NCBI RefSeq assembly: GCF_963662255.1
Contig: NC_085046.1
Span: 99,031,324 to 99,095,323 of the forward strand
DNA from: Cinclus cinclus
Taxonomy: Eukaryota; Chordata; Aves; Passeriformes; Cinclidae
Reading direction: 5' to 3'
Length of the DNA: 64,000 bases
Part shown: piece after piece, positions 1 through 11,970 of the stretch
How the letters are laid out: each line of letters begins with the position of its first letter
Numbering within the stretch: position 1 is the first letter of the stretch
Position numbers and translations under genes: made by a program
Notes under the pieces: generated by a model
Database searches by the model: none
Seen by the model: only the letters and a program-made list of their open reading frames with translations
Told to the model about the DNA's origin: nothing

Positions 1-3000
1 CCAGGGAAAAGGGTTGATGAAGCCTACTAATATTTGTTTTTATTATTAAATAACAGTGTTAAATGAATAAAATCAATTGTTCAGCTTTTTTTCTGCACAG
101 AGGGGTCTTAACTGAAGGTTTTGTCTGGGTGGCCCAGGAGTATCAGGGGCACAAGAAAGCTCATTACATGGAGTCGTCCCTGACTTCCCAAGCTGGAAAC
201 ATTTGCCACCAAAGTCAAGATCAGGTTAGGGGAGACAAGGGCAGGGAAGAAAAGAGCAATTTCTAAGACTGGGTAGCACAACATGGAAGTAAGAAGAAGA
301 GAAAAAGAAATGGGAGGAGAGGACCTATTCACCTTGCATTGCTGGAAAGAAGTGTGTAGAGCTGAGAGAAGCAGAAATGAAAGAAGTAACATTTATGGTC
401 AGATAAACAGAAATGCTGAAATGAGTGAAAAGAGATGTCCAGAACACGGCTTTTTCTCCTGGTTTGCAATAACAACCAAAAACTGGTGCATCAATTTGAT
501 TAGAGATCAAAGACACCCTGAAGTCTTATTTCTTTGGATATGTATAAATAAAATGATAACTCATAGAAGGAATTCAAAACAGGTCCTGAAGAATTTATAA
601 TGTAAACAGGGATGATATTTATGCTTATGGCTTAATTATTAATTTATTTTTCATTTCCTTTCAAAAATGTTCCATTTCTTCCTTAAATCATCATCATAAA
701 ATCCTCTGTAATGATCCTGGTCCCTGTTAATGTATCATGTCTGGAGGTCAGTCACAATATAGTCAGATTAAGCGTGATGCTTCTGGTATTTCAAAAATAA
801 CCTGTTCATTTAAAATTTAAAACATATTGCACAGTCATTTGAATTTCAGATGTTGATGTTTCAAAAACATCTCATGCATTATATGCTTTACATCCATTCT
901 ATAACTGAACACCTTACAGTACACTTTCCTCATCTGATTGTCCTTCCAGCAACTGAGGCATGAATGCAACATTTTGCTTTTAGAGGACTAAAATTACCTA
1001 ATGTAATATCTGTACTTAACATTCAGTAGTCTATTCAAATGTTTGTCTTCTTATATTTGAAAGAGAAAGTTTGAATAAAAGGCAGTACTGTGAAAAAGGA
1101 GTGTTAAATAAACTGAAGGACTTTATTGGAATTTGGTGCCTGAAAGAGGAAGATCCACAGCTGCTTCTGTTTTCTTTGCAAGTAAAGGCATACAGGCTCA
1201 GATGACTCTTTGTGTCATACTAAGCCTGTAATGGAGGATTTCTCCCCTAAAAAAGAGAGATAAGTTTATTAAATTGTCTTATATGCCCTGCAGCTAGCTT
1301 TGAAGAAGCAAAATCTTTCAGTTTAAGGATTAGGAAAACGTTCTCCTGAGACATGATAGGAAATGAGGAGGGAGCAAAAGGTCTTCTGAATTAAGTAAGT
1401 CTGCTCCTCCAGCCCTTCTGGATATATTAATGAAAAAGCCTTCCCCCTAAGGACTATGCCATACCAACTGGCAATGTTTTGAAACAAATACCTAAAATAA
1501 GAGCCAGAAATAGCATTTGGCAGTTCAAAAATGCATCTGTTATCTTAATGATACTTTCATATCTGTGGTTTTGAGTCACAGATGAAGTAATATGAAAATG
1601 AAAGTGGTTTTACTTCAGACCAGTTTTAATCACATTGATTTCAAGCTGAGGCACAGTTTTTGTCCTTTGGTGAATCTCTTCCAGAAAACATATTTGCTCA
1701 GGTCTGCTGAGTAAATCCTGAAAAGATATCCTTGGCCTGGTTTGTGCACTTGACCAGTTACCAGCTTCTCCACAGCAGACTGAAATGCAGATTGCCTTGT
1801 CTGGGAGTCTGTGTCCCCAGGACACAGCTCCATGAATTAGGATAGCAGTGGGGAGAAAAGGCTTTTTCCCTAAGAGAGGAATTTGATGCACCTACGGCAC
1901 ACTGGATGACAATCCCTCCAGGTTCTGAGAGGGGATATTGGTAAGAGAAGCCAGACTCCCTAAGTGTATGGACCTCTGCAGCAAAACATGGCAGCCAGAG
2001 CTACAGAATGGGTGACACAGAGCAATGGAAGTGTCAGCAAATATAGCCTTTAGAGGAAAAAAAGGCAAAGAAACCCACTCTGTCATTTTGGCACTGCTTT
2101 CTAGCAACAGTAGAAATAATGTCAGTTTTCAAGAGAAAAATGTCAACCACCGCTGCACCCAGAGTACTGTGGGTTGCAAGAAGCTGGCACAGTAGCCAAG
2201 AAATAAGAAATGAGAAAGGACTAATGGCAGAATACTATGAACTAAATTTAAAAAAAGTGTATGATTGATAAAAAAGGAATTTAATTCTAACATACCTGCT
2301 TCAAACCTAGCAATCTGTGAACAACCTGAAGCACACTCTGATTTTTTGAAATGTTTGGCTTTTGAAGGATATTCTATCTGTTGTTCCCTGCATTAACTAT
2401 AATCCCCTTTATCCATCAATAGTAGAGACATTTTTCTGCATTTCAAAAATCATTTTAAAAAAAAATCATACTGTGCACTTTCAGGACCTATTCTTTACTG
2501 CTAAATCTTCTACATCTTTTGTCAAGACCCACTCACCCCTTTTTCGAATTAGTTGAGAGAGGAAATTTTGAAGTTGCTTTCCTAAGATACTTATCTCAGG
2601 GTATTTTCTTGAATGACAGTATTTAAATTTATTAAAATAATATAAACTGGAGTGAAGGTTCTCTGATTAAGTAATGAACACATTGAAAAGTGGGAAGGAC
2701 ATGTTGTAACCCTGTGGAGGAAGTGTTCTTGTAACAGGTAGGAGCTCTTTCATGCTTTCCTCCAAAAAAGCCAAGGTGGGCCAGACTAACAGTAGTGTCT
2801 GAGCTGCATTACAGGAAAAGTTACAAAACACTTCATCCCACCCTGACCACTGTGCCTAAAGTATCCCAAGAACTAGGAAGTCTTTGCTGTCAGCATACAC
2901 ACACCTCCATACACATCAGAAGGTCTCTGCAGCTGTAAAAAATATGTTCTTTAAAAGAAGTAGTACATTAAATTAAGGTACAAAAATCATTATTTGGTCA

Positions 3001-4506
3001 AAAGAAGACTGTGTCTTGAAATAGAGGCCAGAATGTAGCCAGCTTCTATTTCTGAGGGGAAAGTTAAGGAAAGAGATGGTAAGTAACAGGCAGATCATAT
3101 TCCAGGGAGGGAAGAAAACAACAGTGTTGAAACCCAAACATGGTTTATCCTGCAAGAAAGAAGTTAAAGGTAGAAGTTAAAGCCATGCCTACAATAAATA
3201 TAGTGAATTGATTTGTTTTAGTACTTAGTGGCATAGACTGAGCATTGTGTGTTTTTTTATGGGATTTTGGCCCCTGTTTACATCACAGGGGCTTGACTCT
3301 TCTTTTTACCAAAGATACACAAGAGCAGTGGATTTATTGTGTGGAATTTAACAGCCCACACAGTAGCTTCCTTAAGGAATAGTAGCAACTCTTCAGGAGC
3401 AAACTGTTGCAGCAAAGCACAATGGTGAGAGTAAATAGCAGATCTTTGAAATACACTTCCAAACATACACTTCCATGGGAGCAAATTAGCCATAATACAT
3501 GGAAGGCAGTACCCACACTTCAGCCAGCATTGCTTCCTCTCCATTCCCTGGTCACCTCTTGCTGTCTACGTTTCAGATGTATGTGCACATGCTCAAAGTT
3601 TAGATCAAAATTCAGTGTGTCCTCAGCTGTCTTAAAATAAATTTGTGTATTATCCTTGGCATCTTTTATAGACAATTGGACAAGTTACCAAAACTACAAT
3701 TACACATACTTGAAATGCAATCATACCCATGCCCAAAGCTAACCAGGCAGCAGCAAACAACAGGGAGAAGAAATGCAAATAGATCCTTTTTTAAGACATG
3801 AGGAAATGATAAACTGACAACCCATGAGGACAAGAGAAACAACTGACAAGGGACTGCATGTCTTTCATGCTGATGCCTAGATTGCTTAAATCTCTCCTTA
3901 GTTTTTTCAGCCCATGACCTTTGGATTTGTATACAGATGCCTGGTGTACAGTACCCTTTTGTTCTAGGAAAAACGTCTTTCCCAACTATAGTTCTCAGCT
4001 GGTTGCACAAGTTTCCTAATAAAGAAATGAGCAATTACACCAGAATGGCTGTGGGTCCCTTAGAAAGGTCACAAGTGTCTGTGCTGCTGTAGGGGAAATT
4101 GGAAGAGCCAGAATGCCCATGCAGAATCTGATCTTAACAGTGTCTCTCAATGGAGGTTGTTACAGAGACCAGTCCTCTTGCCTTTGTTTACAGCAGGTGA
4201 GCTCTACCTACCCTGAAAACAACTAAAAACAAATAGTAGGTGACCCTTTGACATTTAACTAATCACCTCACAATTTTTTCTCCACTTGACTGACTGAGTG
4301 CTTGAACCACATATTCTTAGCTGCCAGCGCTCTCTGCATATTTCTGACATGGGATGAAGTTCCATGGAGCTGTTTGTACACATGGATAAAATAGGAAGAC
4401 TAACAATAGCCCCTAAAATTTTTATCAGGAGGTTTAGATGTGTTTGATGAGCTGTAAGCATTTAGATAATCAACATGTGTCACTTGTCAGATGAATAAAG
4501 GAAAGG

Positions 4507-4549
4507 ATAGATAGAAGACAGATAGACAGACAGATAGATAAATAGATAG
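4507..4549. repeat. (GATA/GACA)n imperfect microsatellite
   Basis: Mixed GATA and GACA units. Confidence 0.9.
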
Positions 4550-6263
4550 TATTCATCACTATTAAGCTATTTTGCACCTTCAGAAGAAAAGTTGGCCACT
4601 CAATAAAGCAATACAAAAGCCTCAGGGTGAGAATCTGAGACGTAAGAAAAAATACATTTTTGGAAGGACAAAGAGAAGCAGCCCGAATAATGATGCCAAG
4701 ATCAAAGTACAATGGACAGTGACCATTTCCCACTAACAAATACATATGAAGTGACAGTGGTTGTAGGGAAATTAAAAACTTCACATCCTTGAAGAAACAA
4801 AAAAAAAATAAAAATAGTGTTGCTACCTACAGCACTGATGAGGTTCAAGACCTTAATGATGAAGGACACCTCTAAAAACAATCTAAGGAATTAATTATTT
4901 AAATATGAAATGGGGCAAGAGGGGGAGAAGGAGGCAGAATCTCCTCAGAGCTATAACTATAGCTTTTATTACAGGGGATGTACTGAATTATTATAGTAAT
5001 GAAGGCAGTTTCCATGTTAGTGCCAAATTATTGCAAGGAATGGTCCAAAACTTCTCAAAATGAAAGCATAAAACTATGTCTGATATTTTGTGCCCCGTTT
5101 TGGAATAGCATTTTGTTTGCCAGAATGCAAGGGGCTGGCTACTTCTGTTCATCACTTTTAAAAACAGGTGTTTTCCAATTTCTTGCTGCAGACATTGGCT
5201 TTAAAAACATGACAATTTTGCAGTTCAAGGTAAATACAGAATCATTTTGTCCTCTCAGCCATGACAGCACTTGATTTAAAGCCAATGGAATGGAAAGAAA
5301 TCCCTAGCGTATTTTGCAGACAGGTCATTACTTTGTCTGGCCTCTGTAAGCTCCACTGATCAAAAATTTGTGTCTCTTACAGAGGAAAAATCAAAAATTT
5401 ACAGTAATTAACCAAGGAACAATAGTGGAATCTCCATCAGAGATGGTAATACATTCCCTTCTAAATGACACATCCCAGTCTGATTTATTAACGTGTCACA
5501 CTGGCAGGAGATGAAGTATTTTTCTTTATCTTTCACTGAAAGTCTTATTACATCTACTTAAATCAAAGGCTATCAGAAAACAATAACTTCTTGACTTCCT
5601 TTTTGCTATGTTGATTAAAATAAAAAGCTCTTTCTCTACCTACTCATGTCAGATTGAATCTAAGTGCTTACAACATTATCACCATGGCAGCTATATTCAT
5701 AGTGTTCTTCATTGCCTTCCCAGCCATTGTAACTGCTGTTTTGACAAATAGTGTATTAAAAATTAAAATTGCTCAAAAAGCTCTCCATAGACTAATTTTC
5801 TTGAGTATAAATTTACCTTTTCCCCAGACAATTAAAATACTGTTCTCCAAGGAAATTACTTTTCTTTCAAAAAAACTTTATTGAATTTATTTGCACAGTG
5901 ACAACAAAAGTAAAATATTTCAAACAGAAACACTTTAAAATCAGTTGCTTGTGTTTTTGTTTTGGTTTTTTTTCACAAAGTAGAAAACTGTAAATGTTAC
6001 TTGAGATGATAAATGGAACAAGGACATTTTGATAATGAGAAGGCAGATATCTTGGGGACAAAGGTTTGTAACCACAGTCCTCTTCCTCTCTAGTAGTTGC
6101 ATAACTAAAGATTTTGAAAGAGAGTAGAAAAACAAACCTAATAGTGCTGCCAGAAAAAAGTTACTAAATTTGCAGAAAGTCAGAGTGAATAGTTACTAAT
6201 TAGTCCCTTACCCAGCCAGAGATAAATATCTGTGTTTCAGAGAAACATGTTTCAGCTACTACT

Positions 6264-6264
6264 A

Positions 6265-6310
<46 letters not shown>
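6264..6310. repeat. (ATT)n microsatellite
   Basis: About 15 pure ATT units with imperfect ACT units on both sides. Confidence 0.97.
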
Positions 6311-6311
<1 letters not shown>

Positions 6312-7991
6312 TACTACAGTGAGTAATTGAGGATTCACAGACAGAGTGTGGTTATAGGCAATGGAATAAATACATGCATTGAGTTTCAGAGAGATGATGG
6401 CAAAGGAAAAATAGTAAGCAGGCAGCTGGGAATATTGTGTGTCTTACCCTGGAGGAATGTGTGGCATGGTATCTTGCTGCTGGTTGATGACCAGCTTTCT
6501 CATTAGCTTTGTCTTGTTTAGGCACAACAGCGGTAAGATAAGATATTGTGCTTTCAGATCTGTGTTTGCCTTCACATTTCTTCCCACTCCTAATGATCTC
6601 AAGGAGACACATCCTTTTGGCACAAGTGGGATCCCAATGTACAGGCCTATGCTCCCATTTCAGCAACCACTGCAGCTCAGATGCTTGAAGTCAGTCTTGA
6701 GTCACTGGAAAACTACATTTGAAGACCTGGTAACTCCAACCCAAGCAGACTTTACTTCCCAACCAATACATGCCCTGCTTCCTCTTACCTCTGTGTTACT
6801 ATTGGCATCTTACCCCAGCTCATGTCACAAGGGTCAAGCCACGCTTCCTCACCTTCCCAAACAAACAGGAGACAGGGAGATGTTTCCTGCCAAGGGAGAG
6901 ATGTTTCCTTTCCATCTGAACAGACTCCCTAATACAGCAAGAACGTTTCCCTATGAGCCCACTCTTTCTTGTACAGTAAGGCACAGTATCCTAACTTCTT
7001 GTGGTCTTTGTACTTCCTGGTTTGAATCTTCTAGGCAAGTGACTTGCAGGGGACAATCTTGTAGTGCCCTCTAGATTGCAAGGAATTCACATAGCCAGCA
7101 TGTCTCTGTGCAGTAGCTGCCCACTTGCTCTCATATGTGGCAGGCACAACATTGGCCATAGATGCACTCCCACTCACTCTGCTTTACTATACTCGGACTG
7201 AGAGCTAGTTTTAGGTAGTACCTCAGCACATAAACCAGAATTCCTTGCCTGCTACACCTGGTCCACATGTGGAAAAGGTTATAGCACTCTCCCACCCACA
7301 ACAGTAAGGAAGAAAAGAGCATGCTGGGATGGAAGCATGCTGTCTAAGAAATGCAGACTTTCTTCCCCAAGTTGCCATCTACCAGTGCCTTACTATATCA
7401 TTCCAAGTGTCATATTATTGAGGGATTCATCATGTTCCCCTCCAGAACTTACAGCTTTTAAAGTTCTAATAGAAATTCATCATTAATTCTGTTTTGTTTT
7501 AAACTGTTTTTGTACTATTTTAAAGCTGAGATGTCTGTCAAGATGTGATATGGATACAGGAAAAAAAATCCTAATTCTATCTCTCCTGAGGCTGGTGGAA
7601 AGGGGAACACAAAGAACCTTCTCCCATCTCACTCAACAGTCTCACTCCTCCACTCTCAATACTCATTTCTTCCATTCAAGTTAATATATGTCAGTACTAC
7701 CTGCTGCTGGATTCTGCCACAGATGATGACCTCAGACATCTCTGACCATGTGATTTTCCTTCACTGTCAGATTTAGGATCCCTGTTCCTTGCCAGGGAGG
7801 CGGGGAGGGAGGATGGATTTCTCAAACTGTGGCTTTCACAGGTGGAAAATAAGCACAGTGTTCTAAATTCAGACTGGCAAGAGGGTCAGGGCCATGATTC
7901 CAGTAGCCTGATAGCAGCAGTGAATAAACTCACGAAACTACTGGGCTCAATGACTCAAACAAGACCAAGAGAACCAAGAGAACCTCGGGGG

Positions 7992-8012
7992 AAAAAAAAA
8001 AAAACAAACAAA

Positions 8013-8053
<41 letters not shown>
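7992..8053 (+). repeat. Poly(A) run with interspersed AAAC units
   Basis: About 62 bases of almost pure A, broken by three C. An AATAAA lies at 7923-7928. The arrangement could be the tail of a processed transcript or a simple slippage tract; no parent gene is recognised upstream. Confidence 0.9.
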
Positions 8054-8054
<1 letters not shown>

Positions 8055-9287
8055 ACCCCTCACATTTGCTCCATATAGCAGAAACTACGAACCACCAATG
8101 GAAGCTGAAGCTGACAGAGGAAGACTGGTAACAATAGCCATTGCTCTGCAGTCAGCAGGGGTACAAATGAGAATGATTCAGCAAATTGCATATTCAACTA
8201 ATAAAAAAACAACTCAAGAGCTACCATGCTGTAGCAGTAAAGTAGCCAGAAAAGGGTAAAAACATTTTTTACTTATGAGATAATAACCTTTAAATCCCTC
8301 TATTTCCCCTCAGTTGTCAATAGTTTTCACAAAAACACTTCAGCAACAAAAGTAAAGAGATTTGATAAATAACTTGGCAAGGACAGCAGATGTTGCAAAA
8401 GGGAAGAAAGTGGAAAAATATGTCAGTCTGTCTGCATGAGCTGGGATGCTACCAAATGCTATGTAAGACTTAGATTTCTTAATAAAGAGACAGCTTCATT
8501 TTAAAAATATTAATAATGCTGAAGTTGCATGTATATAATCTTCATTGACCTTATCATAACAGGGAAATGAAAAGGAGAGAAAACAGAAAAGGAATCTAGT
8601 TCATTTATGATGGCCCCACTATCCTTCCATGACTTCTGTCAACCTGGTCAACCCATTACTTTCCCTACTTGTCCCTAAACTTCTTGAATCATCTTTGACA
8701 ACTTCACCTTTCATCACAGGGCTTTCAGTCCCTTGAATTGCTCAAGCAGATCAAAACTGCTTGAAGGAAATTTCCTCCTTTTCTTTCAGCTTTTGCAAGA
8801 ATGCTAAGTTGGAATGAACTCCAAGTGGCATGCCCTCAAAACAGCATGGGAAACTTGTGACCTGTGAAATGCCTCTCTCACCATTTTAGTCACATTTCAG
8901 TGAAGTTGTATTCAGCTTTTTATCTTCTTATTTCTGCACCTGTATGATCTCTCACCTCCAGCTGCACAACCAAGGCTTTGAGAAGAACAGAAACTCTTCT
9001 TTTGTCTCAGAATGCCACAAAGAGCTAGAGAATTTAGCAGAGTTTTGCAGAGACATGCTCTCAGTACCCTGCAATATTTAGACCTGCAGCAGCATAATTT
9101 GCTTTAGGAAATCATTCTTCCATAGAGTTTTACTTGGAATAAATTCATCAGAAGACCATAGTGATATCTGCAGCTCGTGCACCACAGGTTTCCAAGAAGA
9201 AGGGCAAGGCTTTTACTTCTACAAAACACTCTTTCACCTCTGCTGGTTATATATGAGTTCAGAGCTGTTCTGTTCTAAGCAGACAGT

Positions 9288-9858
9288 TGTTGTGGGTGAA
9301 CCACAGATGTCAGCTCAGCTCCACACAACTCACTCATTCCCCTTAAGTGGTATGGGGCAGAGAATGGAAGGGTAAAAGTATGACAGCTTGTGGGTTGAGA
9401 TACAGAGAGTTTAATAGATAAAGTGAATATTGGGCACACAAGCAAAGCAAAACAAGGAATTCAGTTACCACTCTCCATGGGCAGGCAGGTGTTCAGCCTT
9501 CACATCTCCAGGAAAGCAGGACCCTATCACATCAGCGGCTCTTGAAGACAAACAGCATCTCTCTGAATGTTGCCCCTTTGTCCTTCTTTCCTTGAATATT
9601 TTTATCATTGAGCATGACACCGGAGGCTATGCAATGTCCCTTTGGCCAGGTGGGGTCAGCTCTTCCACCTGTGTCCCTTCATATCCTTTGCACCCTCGGC
9701 CTCCTCACAGCATAAGGAGCTCAAAAGGCCTTGCTGCAGTGTAAGCACTGATCAGCAACAATTAAAACATCAGTTTGCTGGTCAACACTGTTGCGGTCAC
9801 CAATCCAAAACAGAATCATACAAGCCACTGTGAAGAAAACTGTCCCAGCCGAAGTCTG
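9288..9858 (-). mobile_element. Solo ERV LTR, family 1, copy A
   Basis: The block matches a common bird endogenous-retrovirus LTR that, read on the minus strand, begins with a segment like GGCTGGGATAGAGTTAA and ends with a GGTTAAACC-type segment. Here the minus-strand start is near 9858 (cggctgggacagttttcttc) and the end near 9288. Internal words such as the plus-strand tgggttgaga and gtttaatag, and a conserved TGGGGTCAGCT, are shared with the copies at 39.1 and 40.5 kb. No gag, pol or env frame adjoins it, so it is probably a solo LTR left by recombination. The family identity is from memory. Confidence 0.75.
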
Positions 9859-11628
9859 TGTGAAGAAATTATATTTGCTTCTGTTGGAGAAAGTATAATC
9901 AATTAAAGCAAGCAGACAAACAAACCTAGTGAAAACTATCAGTAAACTTTAAAGGAGAAAATAAGAGTAGCATCAGTAGTATCCTTAGCATCACAAAATA
10001 TATAAGCTACCTTGAAGGAAATAAAAATGTGGGAAAATGTGGCAATTAGCTTTCCATTCAGATTACAGCTTCCTCATTGCTTTTAAAGATGGAACTTCAA
10101 ATTCTAAGTAATTTGTGGATTTTTCACATGCATTTTTAGTATGTACTGTACTACTGTAGATTTCAACTGTACTAGTTACCAAATACAGCAGTAAATTATA
10201 TTAAAAACAGACCCAGAAAGTGGAAGAAATATGATTGATTCACCCCCTTTTTGGAGAGGAAAGGTTGAAGCTTTTGGGGATTTATATTATATATTTCTTC
10301 CTTTCTACAAAATATGTATTGTTACAAATGGATGCTTTCTCATGAATGCAATAGACAGGTGAGAACAAAAATGGTTTATTGTATGTATGGAATATGCTTG
10401 CTTACCTCTGCTTTACAGAGACAACATGTGGCTGAAGTGAACTTGTATAAAACCTCATTAAGTGAAGGTGGAGAAGCAGGATGTATATTCCTGGTTTTAC
10501 TCACAGTACCGTATCTTGCATTCAGCTGGGACATTGGGAATGGTCAAGGACCTGTACTTCCTCACTTGTCAAATGGAAAAAGCTGTGGTTTCTGGGGCAT
10601 GACAGTCAAATGCTCCTACAGAACAGAAATAAATGGTGCAATCTTTTTGCCATGACCATTAAGAGAATTGATGTTAATACAGTTCAGGCAGTCTACAGGA
10701 CCAACATTTGAATAAAATGTATTTTTGCAAATTTGGGTTAGGATACAGTGGCAGAAGTCCACAGCTCTAGTCTAGCCAGATATTATCTATCTAGTAGATA
10801 TTCCTATAGCTGTCTAAAGCCTTACGATGTTCTACTGCAGCCACATTCCTTTTCAAATTTGCCATTTGTATGAAATTATCTCTATCACATCCTCTTGAGA
10901 GTTTTTAACAGGTATTAGCTGCTCACTGAAGCAAAACTATAAAAAAGAAACTATAAGTTTCATGTTTTTACCCTGTTCCCATTCTTTAAAAAAAGATTAA
11001 TTTTTATTGCATAATCCACTTCTCCAGAAAAGTCTCCTAGCTCCCAGCTTTGTAGAAACAAAGCAGTGAAATATCAAGCAATCCCATATTTCAACTAATG
11101 TAAAAGAAGATAACAAAATTATCAGCCTGAATAAATACAAATATTTAAAATCCAGTCATTTAGACCCAAAAACTCTCAGCAAAATTTAAAAATTATATCT
11201 TAACTGGCTTGTCATTATTGATTTTTCTGAGAAAAAGATAACATAAGATGATACTCCTTCAGTGGGAGCATCCTTTTAAAAGCATTTGCAGAGAAACTGA
11301 ACTTGCATCATTTGTGCTCCTACAGAAGAGATGTCTGGACACACACAGAGAACCTCCTGTATCTTCAGAAGGTTCATATATTTAACTTTCAAGGTATAAG
11401 ATAGTAACTGGATAGAAGTGTTTTGTTCCTGATAATTACAGAAGAAAATTACTCAACATGGAAATGAAAGCCTCTGTGTCTGACATTTTTATTGTAAATT
11501 CGATTGGCTACTGATAATCCAATTGCTTATGGAAAATCCAGAGTTCAACTCTGTAAGAAGAAGAGATCCACAGTGTCTTTCCCTTTTGGCAGCTATTGTT
11601 CAGATGCTTCTGTGACTGTTATGAGATA
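9859..11628. other. Noncoding intergenic DNA
   Basis: Nothing recognisable between the LTR and the CR1 tail. The 113-residue frame at 10314 has no family features. Confidence 0.6.
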
Positions 11629-11970
11629 AATAGGGCTTCTAGTTATAAAAGTGTTTATCAAAAAATGTGGAAAGGGACTTTTAAAAGAGCATGCAGTGAC
11701 AGGACAAGGGGGAATGGCTTCAAACTGAAAGATGATGGATATAGATTGAATATTAAGAAGAAATTCTTTACTGGGAGGGTGGTGAGGGACTGGAACAGGT
11801 TGCCCAGAGAAGCTGTGACTGCCCCACCCCTGGAAGTGTTCAAGGCCAGGTTGTAGAGGGTTTTGAGCAGCCTGGTCTGGTGGGAGGTATCACTGCCCAT
11901 GGCAGGGCAGTTGGAAATAGGTGCTCTTGAAGATCTCTTCCAATTTGTACCATTGTGTAATTCTATGATC
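11629..11970 (+). mobile_element. CR1 LINE 3' end
   Basis: The avian CR1 tail is clear: caaactgaaagatgatggat, gggactggaacaggttgccc, ctggaagtgttcaaggccag, then gatctcttccaattt and an ATTCTATGAT end. It is 5'-truncated like most CR1 copies. An 86-residue open frame crosses it, but this is noncoding tail sequence, not a gene. Confidence 0.9.

Larger units (their letters stand above)
1..9287. other. Noncoding intergenic DNA
   Basis: Apart from the listed simple repeats, I find no gene, RNA or clear transposon. The longest frame (6439-7074 plus, 211 residues) has no recognisable domain, and its codon content looks random. Confidence 0.6.

Noticed and set aside
7050..7070. Second CTCF-like motif (tagtgccctctag)
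   Set aside because: The flank after the core departs from the consensus at several informative positions.
9430..9833. 104- and 63-residue plus-strand frames
   Set aside because: They lie within an LTR, antisense to it, and have no protein family features.
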